DNA of 64,000 nt from Erythroxylum novogranatense (lineage: Eukaryota; Streptophyta; Magnoliopsida; Malpighiales; Erythroxylaceae). The stretch lies in the NCBI GenBank assembly GCA_029891385.1, contig CM057231.1, positions 19,809,300 through 19,873,299 of the forward strand, read 5' to 3'. Under the pieces are notes generated by a model that searched no databases, was not told the origin of the DNA, and saw only the letters and a list, made by a program, of their open reading frames with translations. The position numbers and the translations under genes are program-made. Each line of letters starts with the position of its first letter. The first letter of the stretch is position 1. Below, one piece after another: positions 10,861-22,489 of the stretch.

Positions 10861-12003
10861 ATTTAAAAAAATTTGAGAAATGACCTATTGCAAATTTCCT
10901 GCCGTGAAATAATTTTGAGATTGATTATGAACAATTTGAAAAGTTTTGAAAAAATAAGCTTCCGACAAAAATTTTGCTACTGTGAGATTTTTATAAAATG
11001 GTAAAAACTTAGAAAATGGTTTTTGCTTATTATTCGATTTATAGATATGTTACTCACGAGCTGTCAAGCTCACCCCCCTTTCATCCCCATCTCCAGGTAT
11101 AGAGTAGGGGATCGGATGAAAGAATGTCAAGACCGTTTGTTCGATTGTGTATAGCGTGTATTTTGTGTAAAGTTGATTTTAGTATTGATATGGTATATGG
11201 CTGAATTTCCATTGATTTATTTCGAGCATGTATTTCAGAATGTATGAGGAATACGAATTTGTGTATATATTTGAGTATGGTATATCTAAATTCTGGAATT
11301 ATGATTGGATATGAATATGATGGGTTGTATTTTGAACTGATTTATGAACTTGTTGTTAAATTGAGGTATGATTGTGATTGGGATATGGATTCCGGACGGA
11401 GGGTCCGATGATACTGGTTATTGTGTGAGAGATATAGAAGTGTGTTTTAATTACTTTGCAGGTTTGGGTTAGTTAGAATGCAGCCGTTATGCAGCCAAAA
11501 TTTTTATGACAAAAGAAAGAAAAGAATAAGATCTATGATTTTGTTAATAGGATCAGATTGAGAAATTACTGTTAAGAGCTTAATATGAATTGTGATATGT
11601 ATGAAAGATGAATAACATGAAAAAAAAATTGGATTTGGAATGTCTTAAGGTTTCCAACGCGATAGTCTTTTATGATATTTGTGTCGGATGTCGGATCCGT
11701 TTTCGTTTTGTTTCAGTATTCGTTTCGCTTCGATTCGTATCTGTTTTGCTCTGTTCGATTTGTTAGTTTCGTTGTCGATTTCGATTATGTTATTGTTTTT
11801 GCCTTATGTTTCCGCTTCGGAATTCGAATTTCGTTTCTGATACTTTGTTTTCGCTTTCGGATTTTTTGTTTGCATTGTTTCGATTTGCTTTCGATTGTGA
11901 TTCGTTCTTTCGAATTCGTTTTTCCTTCGATTGCTTCCGTTTCGTTTCCGTTGCTGTCTTTTGTTTAACGGTTGGGATCCGGTCTCTGGATCGGGTCCCA
12001 ACA

Positions 12004-12980
12004 CAAACAGTGAAGGTATGGGTGTCAAAAGTTTGGGGTGAATAGTAATCTAAAGAGAGGAGTTTAAGAGAGAAATGAACTTAAACGTTCTTAATCTCAT
12101 CATATACTTTTATAAGCTTTTCTTCTTATTGGTCAATTATATGTAATTTAACAAAATATTGGATTATTACATATAATCATTATTTGGAGATGGAGATAAA
12201 GGAACCAGCCTTTGTTAGGATTGTTAGTGGTGATGGTTATAAAAGCGAGTGGTGGAATGGTCGGAGGTGGTGGGTGAAGCTAAAATAGGTTTTGGATAAA
12301 TAATGTGTTAGAAACATGAAAAGAATGTTAGAGAATGTAAAACAAAGATATGAAAAACATATCAAAAATTTATTAGAAGTAACCATTAATAAAATGGAGT
12401 ATTCATCAAGAGAGAGAAATTATAATAAAATTATGAAAAGGGAATGAGACAAGTTAACAAAAATTTCTAGTTCAGTTCCTTTTTGAAAAAAAAATCTAGG
12501 TCAATTCCATTTTCTTCTTCCAAAGTGGGTTTATTACTTACGTGAGATATATATGTATGTAATTCAAGCGAAAGTTATTATGGTTTTTTATTATAAAGTA
12601 AAACTAAAATTTTACGTTAGTTATAAAACATATGTTTTATTGCTAAGATTAAAAATTTGAGAGTAATTTTTAAAGACTAAATGGTGAATTACTAAAATTA
12701 AAATTGAAAATTTAAGTTTTGAAGTAATAAAGTTTACATAATTAAAAGAATATATAAGATAAAAGGGAATATTTTGCTACATTTTCTTTTAAGATAGTAA
12801 AATCTTTGGCTAATATGTTTTAATTATGTATTAAATAAACTCTTGAGGTAAACTTTCAAGTAGTGATGAGTTTTTATGATCGAGTAAGCCTAAGTCGCAT
12901 TGTATTAAGATATTCTAATAATATTTAGATTGAATTTTTCAAATTATTATTCAACTCAAACTACAAATTATGGATCATTC
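12004..12980. other. Unassigned AT-rich sequence
   Basis: No reading frame of note, no LTR ends and no match to other parts of the window. CAAAC (12004-12008) would be the right target duplication of the family B (+) element. With 22490-23376 this is the best candidate for older, possibly non-transposon DNA. Confidence 0.5.
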
Positions 12981-13976
12981 TGAAGTGAATCACACGTTAG
13001 TATAATGCTTATAATACGATATATGAATACACGAGAAGGGGGGTTGAATTGTGTATTCCCCTTTTTTAAAAAAATCTTTCCAGAAAACGTTTTGTTAAAA
13101 ACAATTTCTTTTCACAGAAACTTCAATAAGTTCGAATTAATCAAAACTTTGAAAAACTTGTTTTGAAATAATAACAAAACTTTTGAACTTAAAGTGAGAT
13201 AGAGTATAGAAAAGTCGGCACAGCAATTTTATACTGGTTCATCCCAAACCGTGGGCTACGTCCAGTCCTTAGAAGTCTTTCTGAGATTTCACTATCTCTT
13301 CAACGTTTACAAGTATTCTTTCTGAGCCTCTTCAGGTCTCTACACTCAGTATTCTTTTACTCTTACCCTCTACAGGCTATCTGTACTACTTTCTTACAAA
13401 AGTGTTTGAACTCTGTTACAGTAACACTAGCTCTCAGCTATTTCGCACAATAATCTCACAAACAAGTTTTTTTTGTTCGCGTATACGTAAGTCAACTAAC
13501 TTTGCAATCTTCGACTTCGACACATATATATAGCCTTCGTCTGCAACTACTTCTTGAATCTTGCTTCTTGAATCTTGAAAGAAACGGTTAATCAGTTGAG
13601 TTCTGTAACTAACTCGAACTGACTCTTGCGTCTGCTTTTGAATTCTGCGTCTGCTTTTCTTTCTACGTCTGTTTTTCTTTCTGCGTATGCTTTTCAACTT
13701 CTGCGTCAGCTTTTCAATTTTGCGTCTGCTTTTCTTTCTGCGTCTGCTTTTCTTTTCTACGTTTGCTTTTCTTTCTTTTGTTTTTCTTTCTGCATCTGCT
13801 TTTCAATTTCTGCGTCTGCTTTTCAATTCTGCGTCTTCTTTTCAACTTCTGCGTCTGCTTTTCTTTCTGCGTCTATTTTTCAACTTCTGCGTTTGCTTTT
13901 CATTTCTCCGTCTGTTTTTTCTTCTTCTTTGTTATTCATCAAAATCATATATATGTAAAGTCATTTTGACTCAACA
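12981..13976 (-). repeat. SIRE-like 3' LTR
   Basis: 996 bp, near-identical to 21460-22484 apart from scattered substitutions and length change in an internal minisatellite. A TATA-like run CTATATATATG (minus strand) lies at 13524-13533 and is kept at 22005-22014 in the other LTR. Confidence 0.9.
13624..13925. repeat. LTR minisatellite, about 18-bp unit
   Basis: Roughly 17 degenerate copies of a unit like TCTGCGTCTGCTTTTCTT. The matching array in the other LTR is at 22104-22437 and differs in unit order. It produces long spurious reading frames on both strands. Confidence 0.9.
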
Positions 13977-13991
13977 ATCTCCCCCTTTTTT
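13977..13991 (-). other. SIRE-like polypurine tract
   Basis: On the minus strand AAAAAAGGGGGAGAT lies immediately upstream of the 3' LTR, where plus-strand DNA synthesis is primed. Confidence 0.85.
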
Positions 13992-14190
13992 ATGATAACA
14001 AATCATATACGTAAAAAGATGAAAAACTTATCTTTAAAACATATCTTCATGTGTGTGCTTCTGACATCTTCATTAGTTTTCCTCTTCCTCCCCCTATCTT
14101 TGTCATCGACTCCTTCACTCACACCCTTTGAGACTCTTTGATTGCTGCCTTCCATTCTCTTCTCCCCCTATTTGTTATAATAAAAAATGA

Positions 14191-16351
14191 TCAATGACGA
14201 TGACTCTTCATCAGTTCTGTCATCATCTCCTTAATTTCATTCGTCATCTCCTTTAGCTCCTTGACTTCTCTACGTAAGTGCCTGATTTCAGCTTGCGAGT
14301 CAAACTGTGAGGAGAGTTGATCATCATTCGAGAGGGTTACGTGAGCATAATTGTGGTAGCATATCGTCGAGGATGGAATGTAATCGTCAACAATCTCAAA
14401 AGTTGGTGGATGAACGGATAGATTAGGCTCCGGAAGATCTAAATCATAAGGAGCAGGTAGCATGAGCACTTGTCTTCATTACAGGGGTGTGGCTTCAGCT
14501 TGAATAGACAGTGTATTAGATAGAGGCCTAATACGCATTACCGTCTGCACAAGGGATTCAATGAACGCCCCTGCAATCAATCTTCCCCCTACTGGATAGT
14601 ATTCATTCTTATCCTTAAAACTACAACCAGCTCCATCATTCTTCTCCTTTGAAGTGCATGCTTCATCAATCCGTCGCACTTCTTCTTCAATCCGATCTGC
14701 AGACAGATCATTACTGATTCCTTCAGGATATAAGTTCAGCTTCCCCTTACTCATATATAACAGAAATCTAGGCTGAATGTCTGGTACAACTTTTATCACC
14801 GTCTTCTCTGTTATTGGATAAATAGTATATGGTTGACTAGACATTTTTGAAGGGTTTGGCTTTGTAGAAGCATGCCTCAAAGCCTCATAATTTTTTTTTC
14901 ATCTTCACTCAGTAGATGCCATGTCTCACTATTTATCGAAATAGGTTGTAGGACAGCCTTCACCTTCCTTCTTGGTTGATCACAGATGGCAATTGCAGTA
15001 CTCCTATTGGTCACAAATTCAATCAGTCTGATCTCGAACTTGTCTTTTCTAAAAAATTCAGAATAGTTGTATATAACCAAACTAGGTTCATCAGATGTTT
15101 CCTGTGGTATCTGTACCAAGCTTAAATCTGTTGTTTCCTCTTGTTGAACAACAATAGGAGTAAACTGAAGTAAGCTAGACTCAATTTGCTTTTCATTTTG
15201 AGCAGCATCGATAGTATCCTTCTTTTGACTAACTTCCTCAGCAGTAGTCACATTCTCCTGTCGACTAATTACTTTAGTCTTCTCCACTGCCTCAGTCAAT
15301 CTCAGAGTTGTCTGAACTTGAGATTTCTGCTTCTCAAACTCCGACTTCCTCTTCTTCTCGATCTCCTTAGCCTGTTTGGCTGAGTCTTCTTGTAGGATTG
15401 AGACTAGAGATCTCATTGCCTTTGGTGTGCGAGATTAAAAAATTTCTACCTGATTCTTTTCTCTGGCTCTCTTCTCTTCCTATTGTCTCAGAGTACGAAT
15501 CCTAGGTGATCTTTCCTCGCCTTCTTAGAAATTTCACCCAGAAGATTCTCCCCTGTTCTTTTCAACGCACCTTTGTCTGTCCTCCAAACTAGGCTAACTT
15601 CTCTTTGAGAACTCACTTGTTTTATCAAAGATCTTCCAGATAATTTTCTTCTTTCATTAATGGGCATTCTCATACTTATTTGAGATTTAGAACTTGTAGC
15701 GGGAGACTTCTTCAGTAACCGCTCCCCCTCAGTTCTAGCTTTCTTCGTAGAATCTGCTTCTTCTTTTACCACCACCTTCAAGCCCATTCTCCTTATTGTA
15801 TCTGAGTTAATAGAACTCTTGATAGATATCTTCCTTCTGATTCCTTTGTGAAGAAGGACTCTAGATTCCCTAAAAATCCTCGTGAGTAACATGCCGTAAG
15901 GATAACTGTTAGTATCCTTCATCCCCTTAACCATATAATGAAAAATTAGAAATGGTAGATCTATGGGACAACGATTTAGCAAGTAGAATAGGCATTGCTC
16001 ATCCAAGGTAGTCACTAAATTCCTTGACCCTGTTCTAGGTAAGATGTAATTGAACATAATCGCATGAAGAACCCTAGCCTTCGGGACCAGACTCGAGGTC
16101 TTCCTCTCCGATGGGTCATTAACTCCATACAGCTGTTTACTGACATCTTCTTCCTTCATACTAACCTTTGTCATCCATTTGACTTTGCTTGACAAGGTTT
16201 CTCCAACCGATGAGCATTCAGTTACCTTCTCTACTATCTCCTTTGTCACAATAATAGATATCCTATCTACTGTGGAAATAATAGTATCATCTACCAGTTG
16301 TACATTCTTCAAAAAATCATATACCTCATCAGTATACACCGGTTCCCGCAC
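14191..16351 (-). pseudogene. Extra 3' reading frame of SIRE-like element (broken)
   Basis: Downstream of RNase H lie four linked open segments: 16351-15488 (287 codons), 15416-14877, 14880-14479 and 14469-14191. The first contains a stretch with VLHAIMFNYILPRTGS and later PYGMLLTRIF, which resembles the conserved part of the plant transposon-associated domain I know from SIRE-like elements; this is family recognition by eye. It is followed by charged, lysine-rich sequence. The second starts with a coiled-coil-like segment. The second and third frames overlap at a run of nine A, so a single-base length change there probably split one frame. The last ends in another coiled coil. SIRE elements often carry a so-called env-like frame at this place. 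I see no signal peptide or membrane segment, so I do not call it envelope. Confidence 0.65.
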
Positions 16352-16787
16352 CTAGAAAAACTTTCTCCATCTAACCTCTACAATCTCTGGTTCAACATCC
16401 ATACCATCTTTCCTCAGAGATTCGAAGTCCACATATCTTCCATAAATCATATCTAGCTCCATTGATTCTGAATAGAAACTGGCTCTGGTAAGCTATTCTT
16501 TAAAGGTAAAGTTGATTGCGAGAGTTTTTAGAGAGAGATGAAACGTCTGTGTTTGAGAGTAATCGAAATGATTTCAATTTCAGAATACTCGTAGGGTCTT
16601 ATCAGGTGTGTTCTAGAATCGTTGGGATCCTTAACACTCTGAAACTTTCCCTCCACAACTTCCTTGTGAGAGAAGTTACCAGCAGTAAACCACTATTTCT
16701 GACGTCGTTAACTTTGACGATCTCTTAGTCTGACTGGTCATTTAACATAACCATGTTAAGGTTCTGTCTGATTTCCTTGAACCGTTC
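16352..16787. other. Spacer between RNase H and the 3' reading frame
   Basis: About 440 bp with no convincing gene. It probably holds the degraded start of the 3' reading frame, which at present begins at 16351 on the minus strand. Confidence 0.5.
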
Positions 16788-19700
16788 TTAACTCAATGGT
16801 TTAGTGAAGATGTCTGCCCATTGGTACTCTGTTTCAATGAACTGTAGTCTCACCACCTTTCTCTGAACGTAGTCTCTCAAGAAATGATGTCTGACTTCGA
16901 TATGCTTTACTCTCGAATGTTGTATTGGGTTCTTTGATAGATTTATGGCACTGGTATTCTCATAATAGATTGGTATCTCCTCTTCTTGAACTGAATAATC
17001 TTCCAGTTGATATTTAATCCACAATGTTTGTGAACAACAGCTTGCGGCAGACAAGTACTCAGCTTCGGCAATTGATAGAGCAATTGAGCTTTATCTCTTA
17101 CTTGACCAGGAAACTAGGTTTGAGCCAAGAAAGTGACATCCTCCACTAGTTCTCTTCCTTTCAATTCTATCTCCGGCATAGTCCGCATCGCAATATCCGA
17201 TTAACCTGAAATCTTTACCTTTCTCAAACATTAAGCAAAGATAAGTAGTACCTGCGAGATATCTCATAATCTTTTTAATAGCAATAAAATGAGACACTCT
17301 AGGATCAGCCTGAAACCTTGCAAAGAAGCATACGCTGAATAGAATATTAGGTCTGCTTGCTGTAAGATACAGTAAAGAGCCAATCATCCCTCTATACAGG
17401 GTTTGATCCACCTTCTTACCAAATTCATCTTTCGACAAAAGGTTCGAAGGATGCATCGGAGTCGCCATAGGCTTTACACTATTCATATCAAATTTACACA
17501 ACAATTCTTTCAGATATTTTTGTTGATGGATAAAGATTTTCTCTTCGGTTTGCTTAACTTGCAACCCAAGAAAGAACTTTAACTCACCCATCATACTCAT
17601 CTCAAACTCATTTTTCATCAAACTCTCAAAACTCAAACATAACTTCTTTGAGGTAGCACCAAATATAATATCATCAACATAGATGTGTACTAAAATAAAC
17701 TCACTCTCATAATTCTTTCTAAAAAGCGTCTTATCAACTTGACCTCTACTAAACCCACTCTCTAATAGAAAAGTACTTAGATGATCATACCAAGCTCTAG
17801 GAGCTTGCTTCAGTTCGTATAAAGCTTTATGAAGTCTATAGACATGATCTGGATTCCTAACATCCTCAAAACTAGAAGGTTGCTTAACGTACACCACTTC
17901 GTCTATAAAACCATTCAGAAAAACACTCTTCACATCCATCTGAAAAAGCTTTATATCATGACAAACAGCATATGCTAGCAATATCCTAATAGCTTCAAGT
18001 CTTGCTACTGGAGCATATGTCTCATTGTGGTCTATTCCTTCTTGCTGATTATAGCCTTGCACTACTAATCTAGCTTTATTCCGACTCACTCTACCTAATT
18101 CGTCTAACTTATTCTTAAAAACCCATCTGGTTCCTATAACGGATTTCTTCGAGGGTTTCGGAACTAAGGACCAAACATTATTCCTAGTAAACTGATTCAG
18201 CTCCTCTTGCATGGCTAAAACCCAAGCTTCGTCCTGAAGAGCTTCCTCAATCTTCTTAGGCTTTATTTCATAGATGAAAGCCACATTAGCTTCTCTTCTG
18301 AATTTGGACCTTGTTCTAACTCCTTCTGAGGTCTCCCCGATAATTAGCTCTTCTGGATGAGAACTCCTATATTTCCAATCTCTTTTTAATCCAATGGCTT
18401 CTGGAATATCCTCAACCTTGTCTACTTGAGTTCTTGATGATGGAGTTTCTGTTGTATCATCTAAGTTCTTTGAAGGACCTTCATTCTCCATGTTATCTTC
18501 CTTATGGGGTTAGAAACAATCATCAAACTTGACATGGATGGTTTCCTCAACTGTCTTTGAGATAAGGTTATATACCCGAAATGCCTTAGATAATGATGAG
18601 TAGCCTAGAAAAATTCCTGAATAGGTCTTTGAATCGAACTTATCCAACAACTCCTTCATATTCAGAATAGAGCACTTGCAACCGAATGGATGAAAGTAAG
18701 ATATGTTCGGTCTCCTTCCATTCCACAACTCGTAAGGAGTCTTCTTCAACAGAGGTTGCAACAGTATTCTATTCTGAATATAGCACGCTATATTCACAGC
18801 TTCTACCCAAAAGTACTTAGGAAGATTCATCTCACACAGCATAGTGCTTGCCATCTCTTGAATCGTCCTGTTCTTCCTTTCAACAACTCCATTCTGTTAT
18901 GGGGTCCTAGGAGCAGAGAAATTGTGGAAGATTTCATTCTCCTCACAGAATAATCTAAACTTCTCATTCTCAAACTCTCCACCATGATCACTCCTGATAC
19001 TGGCTATAGGTGCTCCTTTTTCAATTTGTAACTTTCTGGAAAGGGTCCTAAAACACTTAAAAGACTCATCTTTGTGTGACAAAAATAATATGCAACAAAA
19101 CCTAGTAAAGTCATCAACACTAACAAGTCCATATTTCTTTCCGCCAAGACTTATTGTCCTTGTTGGACCAAATAAATCCATATGTAACAACTCTAAAGGT
19201 CTAGAAGATGTTACAAAATTTTTAGAAGAAAACGATGTTTTAACTTGTTTCCCTTTCAAACAACTTTCACAGAAAAATTCTTTGTCAAAACTCATTTTTG
19301 GTAGACCTCTTACCAAATCATATTTTGCCAACTTTGAAATATGTTTAAAAGAGACATGACCTAGCTTTTTATGCCAGATTATTCTTTCTTCTTCAGAAGA
19401 TAAAAAACATGAAACATTTTGATTTTGAAACTCTTCTAAATCAATTTTATAAAGGTTATTTCTTCTCTTGGCAGAAAAGAATATAAACCCATCTTTGTTT
19501 CTGACTTCACAAAGATTTTGATTGAACGTGACTAAGAAACCAGAATCACACAATTGATTGAAACTAATCAAATTGTGTTTCAGACCATCAACAAGCAGTA
19601 CATTATCTACGCATGCAAAGGAATCTTTACCTATTTTATCGATTCCAATTATCTTGCCCTGCTGGTTGTCTCCAAAAGTCACTGATCCTCCCTTCTTATA

Positions 19701-19790
19701 ATGAAGATCTAGGAACATAGACCTTGTTCCCGTCATATGTCGCGAGCAACCACTGTCTAAATACCAATGGTGCTTGTTGCATCTTCCAAG
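16788..19790 (-). pseudogene. pol: SIRE-like pol: protease, integrase, RT, RNase H (broken)
   Basis: One frame runs from the protease motif WYLDSGCSRHMTG (about 19766) to ADIFTKPLS at 16788 and is broken only by stops. The GAG-pre-integrase zinc region (HKKLGH...CESCLKGK) and integrase core (HMDLFGPT, SVDDFTRF, SDHGGE) occupy 19736-18897. The integrase C-terminal part (NLPKYFWVEAV, PYELWNGRRP) is at 18854-18510. RT at 18491-17091 has MDVKSVFLNG, LKQAPRAWYD and the catalytic YVDDIIFG. RNase H continues to 16788. Stops at the joins replace CAA-type codons (for example in PQQNG and SSKRQ), as expected from C-to-T change. The gag frame upstream is offset by a frameshift near 19790. Non-functional but well preserved. 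Confidence 0.92.
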
Positions 19791-21402
19791 GAAGGATATC
19801 TGCAGGAGAAACTATTTTACTTTTTGGTACCCAAATTTTCTTGGTTCCTTTCTGGTTAGTAATATGCACATATTGAGTCCTTTGATGCCTTTTACTAGAT
19901 TGTTGATGCACACGTGTTTGGTAATACCTTTTATTTTGAGAAAAAGGCTTTATATCATAATGAGACTTATTACTCGTAAACCCTAATCTAGTTTTATCAC
20001 TCTGATGTCTACATTTTCCTAGCATCTCATTCATTTTCTTTGTACTCTCAGTGAAGGTAGCTAAATCAGATGAAAGATTCTTAATTCTAAGCTTCAATTG
20101 ATTGATCTCATCAGATTTATCTACAACTTTCTTTTTCTCCTCTATTTGTTTCTTTAAGTAGATATTTTTTCTCTCTATTTCTTCTTTATGTTTAAGGTTT
20201 TCTACATACTTCTTCTTTAATAGTTTATACTGTTTCAGAATAGCATGAGAATCCTCTAATAGTTCTGAATAAGCATTATGCAAGTTATCGTATTCTGAAG
20301 TTACCTCCTCATCACTTTCTTCCTTGGCTACTAGGCAGATATTTACATGTTCAGATGTCTCGAAACTTGTATCTGACTCTGATGAATCTAGATCTTCCCA
20401 AGTTGTCATCATGCTTTTCTTGCCTTCTCTACTCTTCTTCGGTTTCTTCTTTAGAGTAGGACATTCGGACTTGTAATGTCCAGGTTGATTACACTCGTAG
20501 CATATGATAGTTGTCTTTTCTACTTTACCATCATCTTTGCAATTCTTCTTGAAGAGCTAACTTCCTTTGGACTTCTTCTTCCACATCCGTCTTATCTTCC
20601 GGGAAATGAAAGATAACTCGTCATCTTCATCACTTGAGTCATAATTCTTTGATTCTTCAATCTTTAATGCTTTCGATGACTTTCTCCTTCTTTGAGTCTT
20701 GTGATTCTTCTTTCCTTCCTTCAGTGCTATTGACTTGTCCTGTTTGGGCTTGTCTTCAGCATCGAGCTCTACTTCATAAATCTTCAGTGATCCAAGCAAC
20801 TCATCAAGCTTTAGCGTGCTCAAATCCTTAGCTTCCTGCACCACTGTAACTTTTGGTCTCCACCTCTTCGGAAGACTTCTTAAGATCTTTCGTACATGAT
20901 CTTGGTTATTGTATTTTCTTCCAAGGGCTTTCAATCCATTGACGATTGTTTGAAACCTTCCAAACATTTGATCAATAAATTATTCTTCTTTCATCTTGAA
21001 AAGCTCATACTGGTGCATAAGAATGCTTATCTTGGATTCTTTGACTTGGTTTGTGCCTTCATGAGCGATGGACAATGTGTCCCACATCTCCTTCGCAGTT
21101 TCGCATCCGTGGACTTTGTCATACTCACTCCTGCTTAGGGCACACGTCAAGAAAAATTTCGCCTTAGAGTTCAGCTGAATTCTTGCCTTTTGGTCAGCCA
21201 TCCATCTGATCCGTGGAATAAAATTTTCATCTTCATCTACTGGTATATATGGTCCATTCTCTATCACATCCCAAAGGTTGACATGAGTAGATTCTATGAA
21301 CAGTCGCATTCTATCTTTCCAGTAATGGTAATCTTCTCCGTTGAATGCTGGAGGTCTAGTGACTGAGGCACCTTCTGCAATGTATATATGTGATTATGCC
21401 AT
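19791..21402 (-). pseudogene. gag: SIRE-like gag (broken)
   Basis: The likely start ATG is at 21402, just inside the primer site, and leads into GASVTRPPAFNGEDY. A stop is already present at codon 3. The capsid-like part (RLFIESTHVNLWD, AKEMWDTLSIAHEG, LRSLPKRWRPKV) covers 21309-20700. It is followed by SSDEDDELSFISRKIRRMWK, typical of SIRE gag. The CCHC zinc knuckle CYECNQPGHYKSEC sits near 20510-20465. A long coiled coil (ILKQYKLLKKKYVENLKHKE onward) spans about 20310-20050. Further in-frame stops interrupt at 20980 and 20557. Everything stays in one frame until a shift just before the protease. Confidence 0.9.
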
Positions 21403-21443
21403 TATCTTTGATCCACACTTTGCTACAGTGATCCTTGGATACC

Positions 21444-21457
21444 AGGCTCTGATACCA
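21444..21457 (-). other. Primer-binding site, SIRE-like
   Basis: On the minus strand TGGTATCAGAGCCT is complementary to the 3' end of initiator tRNA-Met. It lies 2 bp inside the 5' LTR. Confidence 0.92.
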
Positions 21458-21459
21458 AT

Positions 21460-22484
21460 TGAAGTGAATCACACGTTAGTACAATGCTTATAATACGATA
21501 TATGAATACACGAGAAGGGGGGGTTGAATTGTGTATTCCTCTTTTTTTAAAAAATCTTTCCAGAAAATGTTTTGTTAAAAACAATTTCTTTTCACAGAAA
21601 CTTCAATAAGTTCGAATTAATCAAAACTTTGAAAAACTTGTTTTGAAATAATAACAAAACTTTTGAACTTAAAGTAAGATAGAGTATAGAGAAGTCGACA
21701 CAGCAATTTTATACTGGTTCACTCCAAACCGTGGGTTACGTCTAGTCCTTAGAAGTCTTTCTGAGATTTCACTATCTCTTCAACGTTTACAAGTATTCTT
21801 TCTGAGCCTCTTCAGGTCTCTACACTCAGTATTCTTTTACTCTTAGCCTCTGCAGGCTATCTGTACTACTTTCTTACAAAAGTGTTTGAACTCTGTTACA
21901 GTAACACTAGCTCTCAGCTATTTCTCACAATAATCTCACAAACAAGTTTTTTTTTGTTCGCGTATACGTAAGTCAACTAACTTTGCAATCTTCGACTTCG
22001 ACACATATATATAGCCTTCGTCTGCAACTGCTTTTTGAATCTTGCTTCTTGATTCTTGAAAGAAACGGTTAATCAGTTGAGTTCTGTAACTAACTCGAAC
22101 TGACTCTTGCGTCTGCTTTTGAATTCTGCATCTACTTTTCTTTCTGCGTCTGCTTTTCTTTTTGCGTCTGCTTTTCAACTTCTGCGTCTGCTTTTCAATT
22201 CTACGTCTGCTTTTCAACTTCTGCGTCTACTTTTCTTTCTGCGCTTGCTTTTCTTTATGCGTATGTTTTCTTTTGTATACCTTTTCAACCTGCGTCGCTT
22301 TTCAATTAAATCGCTTTTCAACTTCGCGTCTTTTTCAATTACGTATGCCTTTTTTTCTGCGTCTGCTTTTCTTTCTGCGTCTGCTTTTCAACTTCTACGT
22401 CTGCTTTTCATTTCTCCGTCTACATTATCTTCTTCTTTGTTATTCATCAAAATCATATATATGTAAAGTCATTTTGACTCAACA
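21460..22484 (-). repeat. SIRE-like 5' LTR
   Basis: 1025 bp, starting TGAAGTGAATC and ending GACTCAACA on the plus strand. It carries the minisatellite at 22104-22437 and a minus-strand TATA-like run at 22005-22014, about 25-35 bp before the probable transcription start. Confidence 0.9.
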
Positions 22485-22489
22485 TATTC

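Larger units (their letters stand above)
6178..12003 (+). mobile_element. Family B giant 3' LTR (+)
   Basis: The left end TATTGGACCCG (TG decayed to TA) matches the TGTTGGACCCC start of the minus-strand relatives. The right end is GGATCGGGTCCCAACA. Without the nested 9234-10860 insertion and its duplicated five bases it is about 4.2 kb, close to the 4.3 kb of the relative at 43061-51548. It carries a donor-like site (AAG/GTGAGTAA, 8162/8163), twin hairpins, the hairpin GAGCT-GTCA-AGCTC plus ACCCCCC (11058-11077), an acceptor-like CATCTCCAG (11096) and a degenerate TTCG-rich tail. No coding capacity is seen. Confidence 0.85.
12981..22484 (-). mobile_element. SIRE-like Ty1/copia retrotransposon, complete
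   Basis: The element is 9504 bp with LTRs of 996 and 1025 bp, TGAAGTG...CTCAACA on the plus strand. The left flank CATTC (12976-12980) and right flank TATTC (22485-22489) are a target duplication with one change. Reading the minus strand, the order is 5' LTR, tRNA-Met primer site, gag with a coiled-coil tail, protease, integrase, RT, RNase H, an extra 3' reading frame, PPT and 3' LTR. This order and size fit the SIRE/Maximus lineage. All frames carry stops, so it is inactive. Confidence 0.9.

Noticed and set aside
11672..12045. Overlapping reading frames on both strands, rich in F/S/R
   Set aside because: They arise from the TTCG-type low-complexity tail of the family B LTR. The same sequence on the minus strand at 23860-24282 and 42902-43344 gives similar frames, with no domain and no conserved start.
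13624..13925. CRISPR-like regular repeats
   Set aside because: The units are degenerate and contiguous, without unique spacers, lie inside an LTR and are in plant DNA.
13434..13995. Basic KSRRRKK-like and phenylalanine-rich frames
   Set aside because: Produced by the 18-bp LTR minisatellite; the same occurs at 21936-22506. Not genes.
21444..21457. Part of a tRNA gene (CTCTGATACCA)
   Set aside because: This is the primer site complementary to initiator tRNA-Met. It adjoins LTRs at 21444, 31055, 37745, 43044 and 62161, and no cloverleaf surrounds it.
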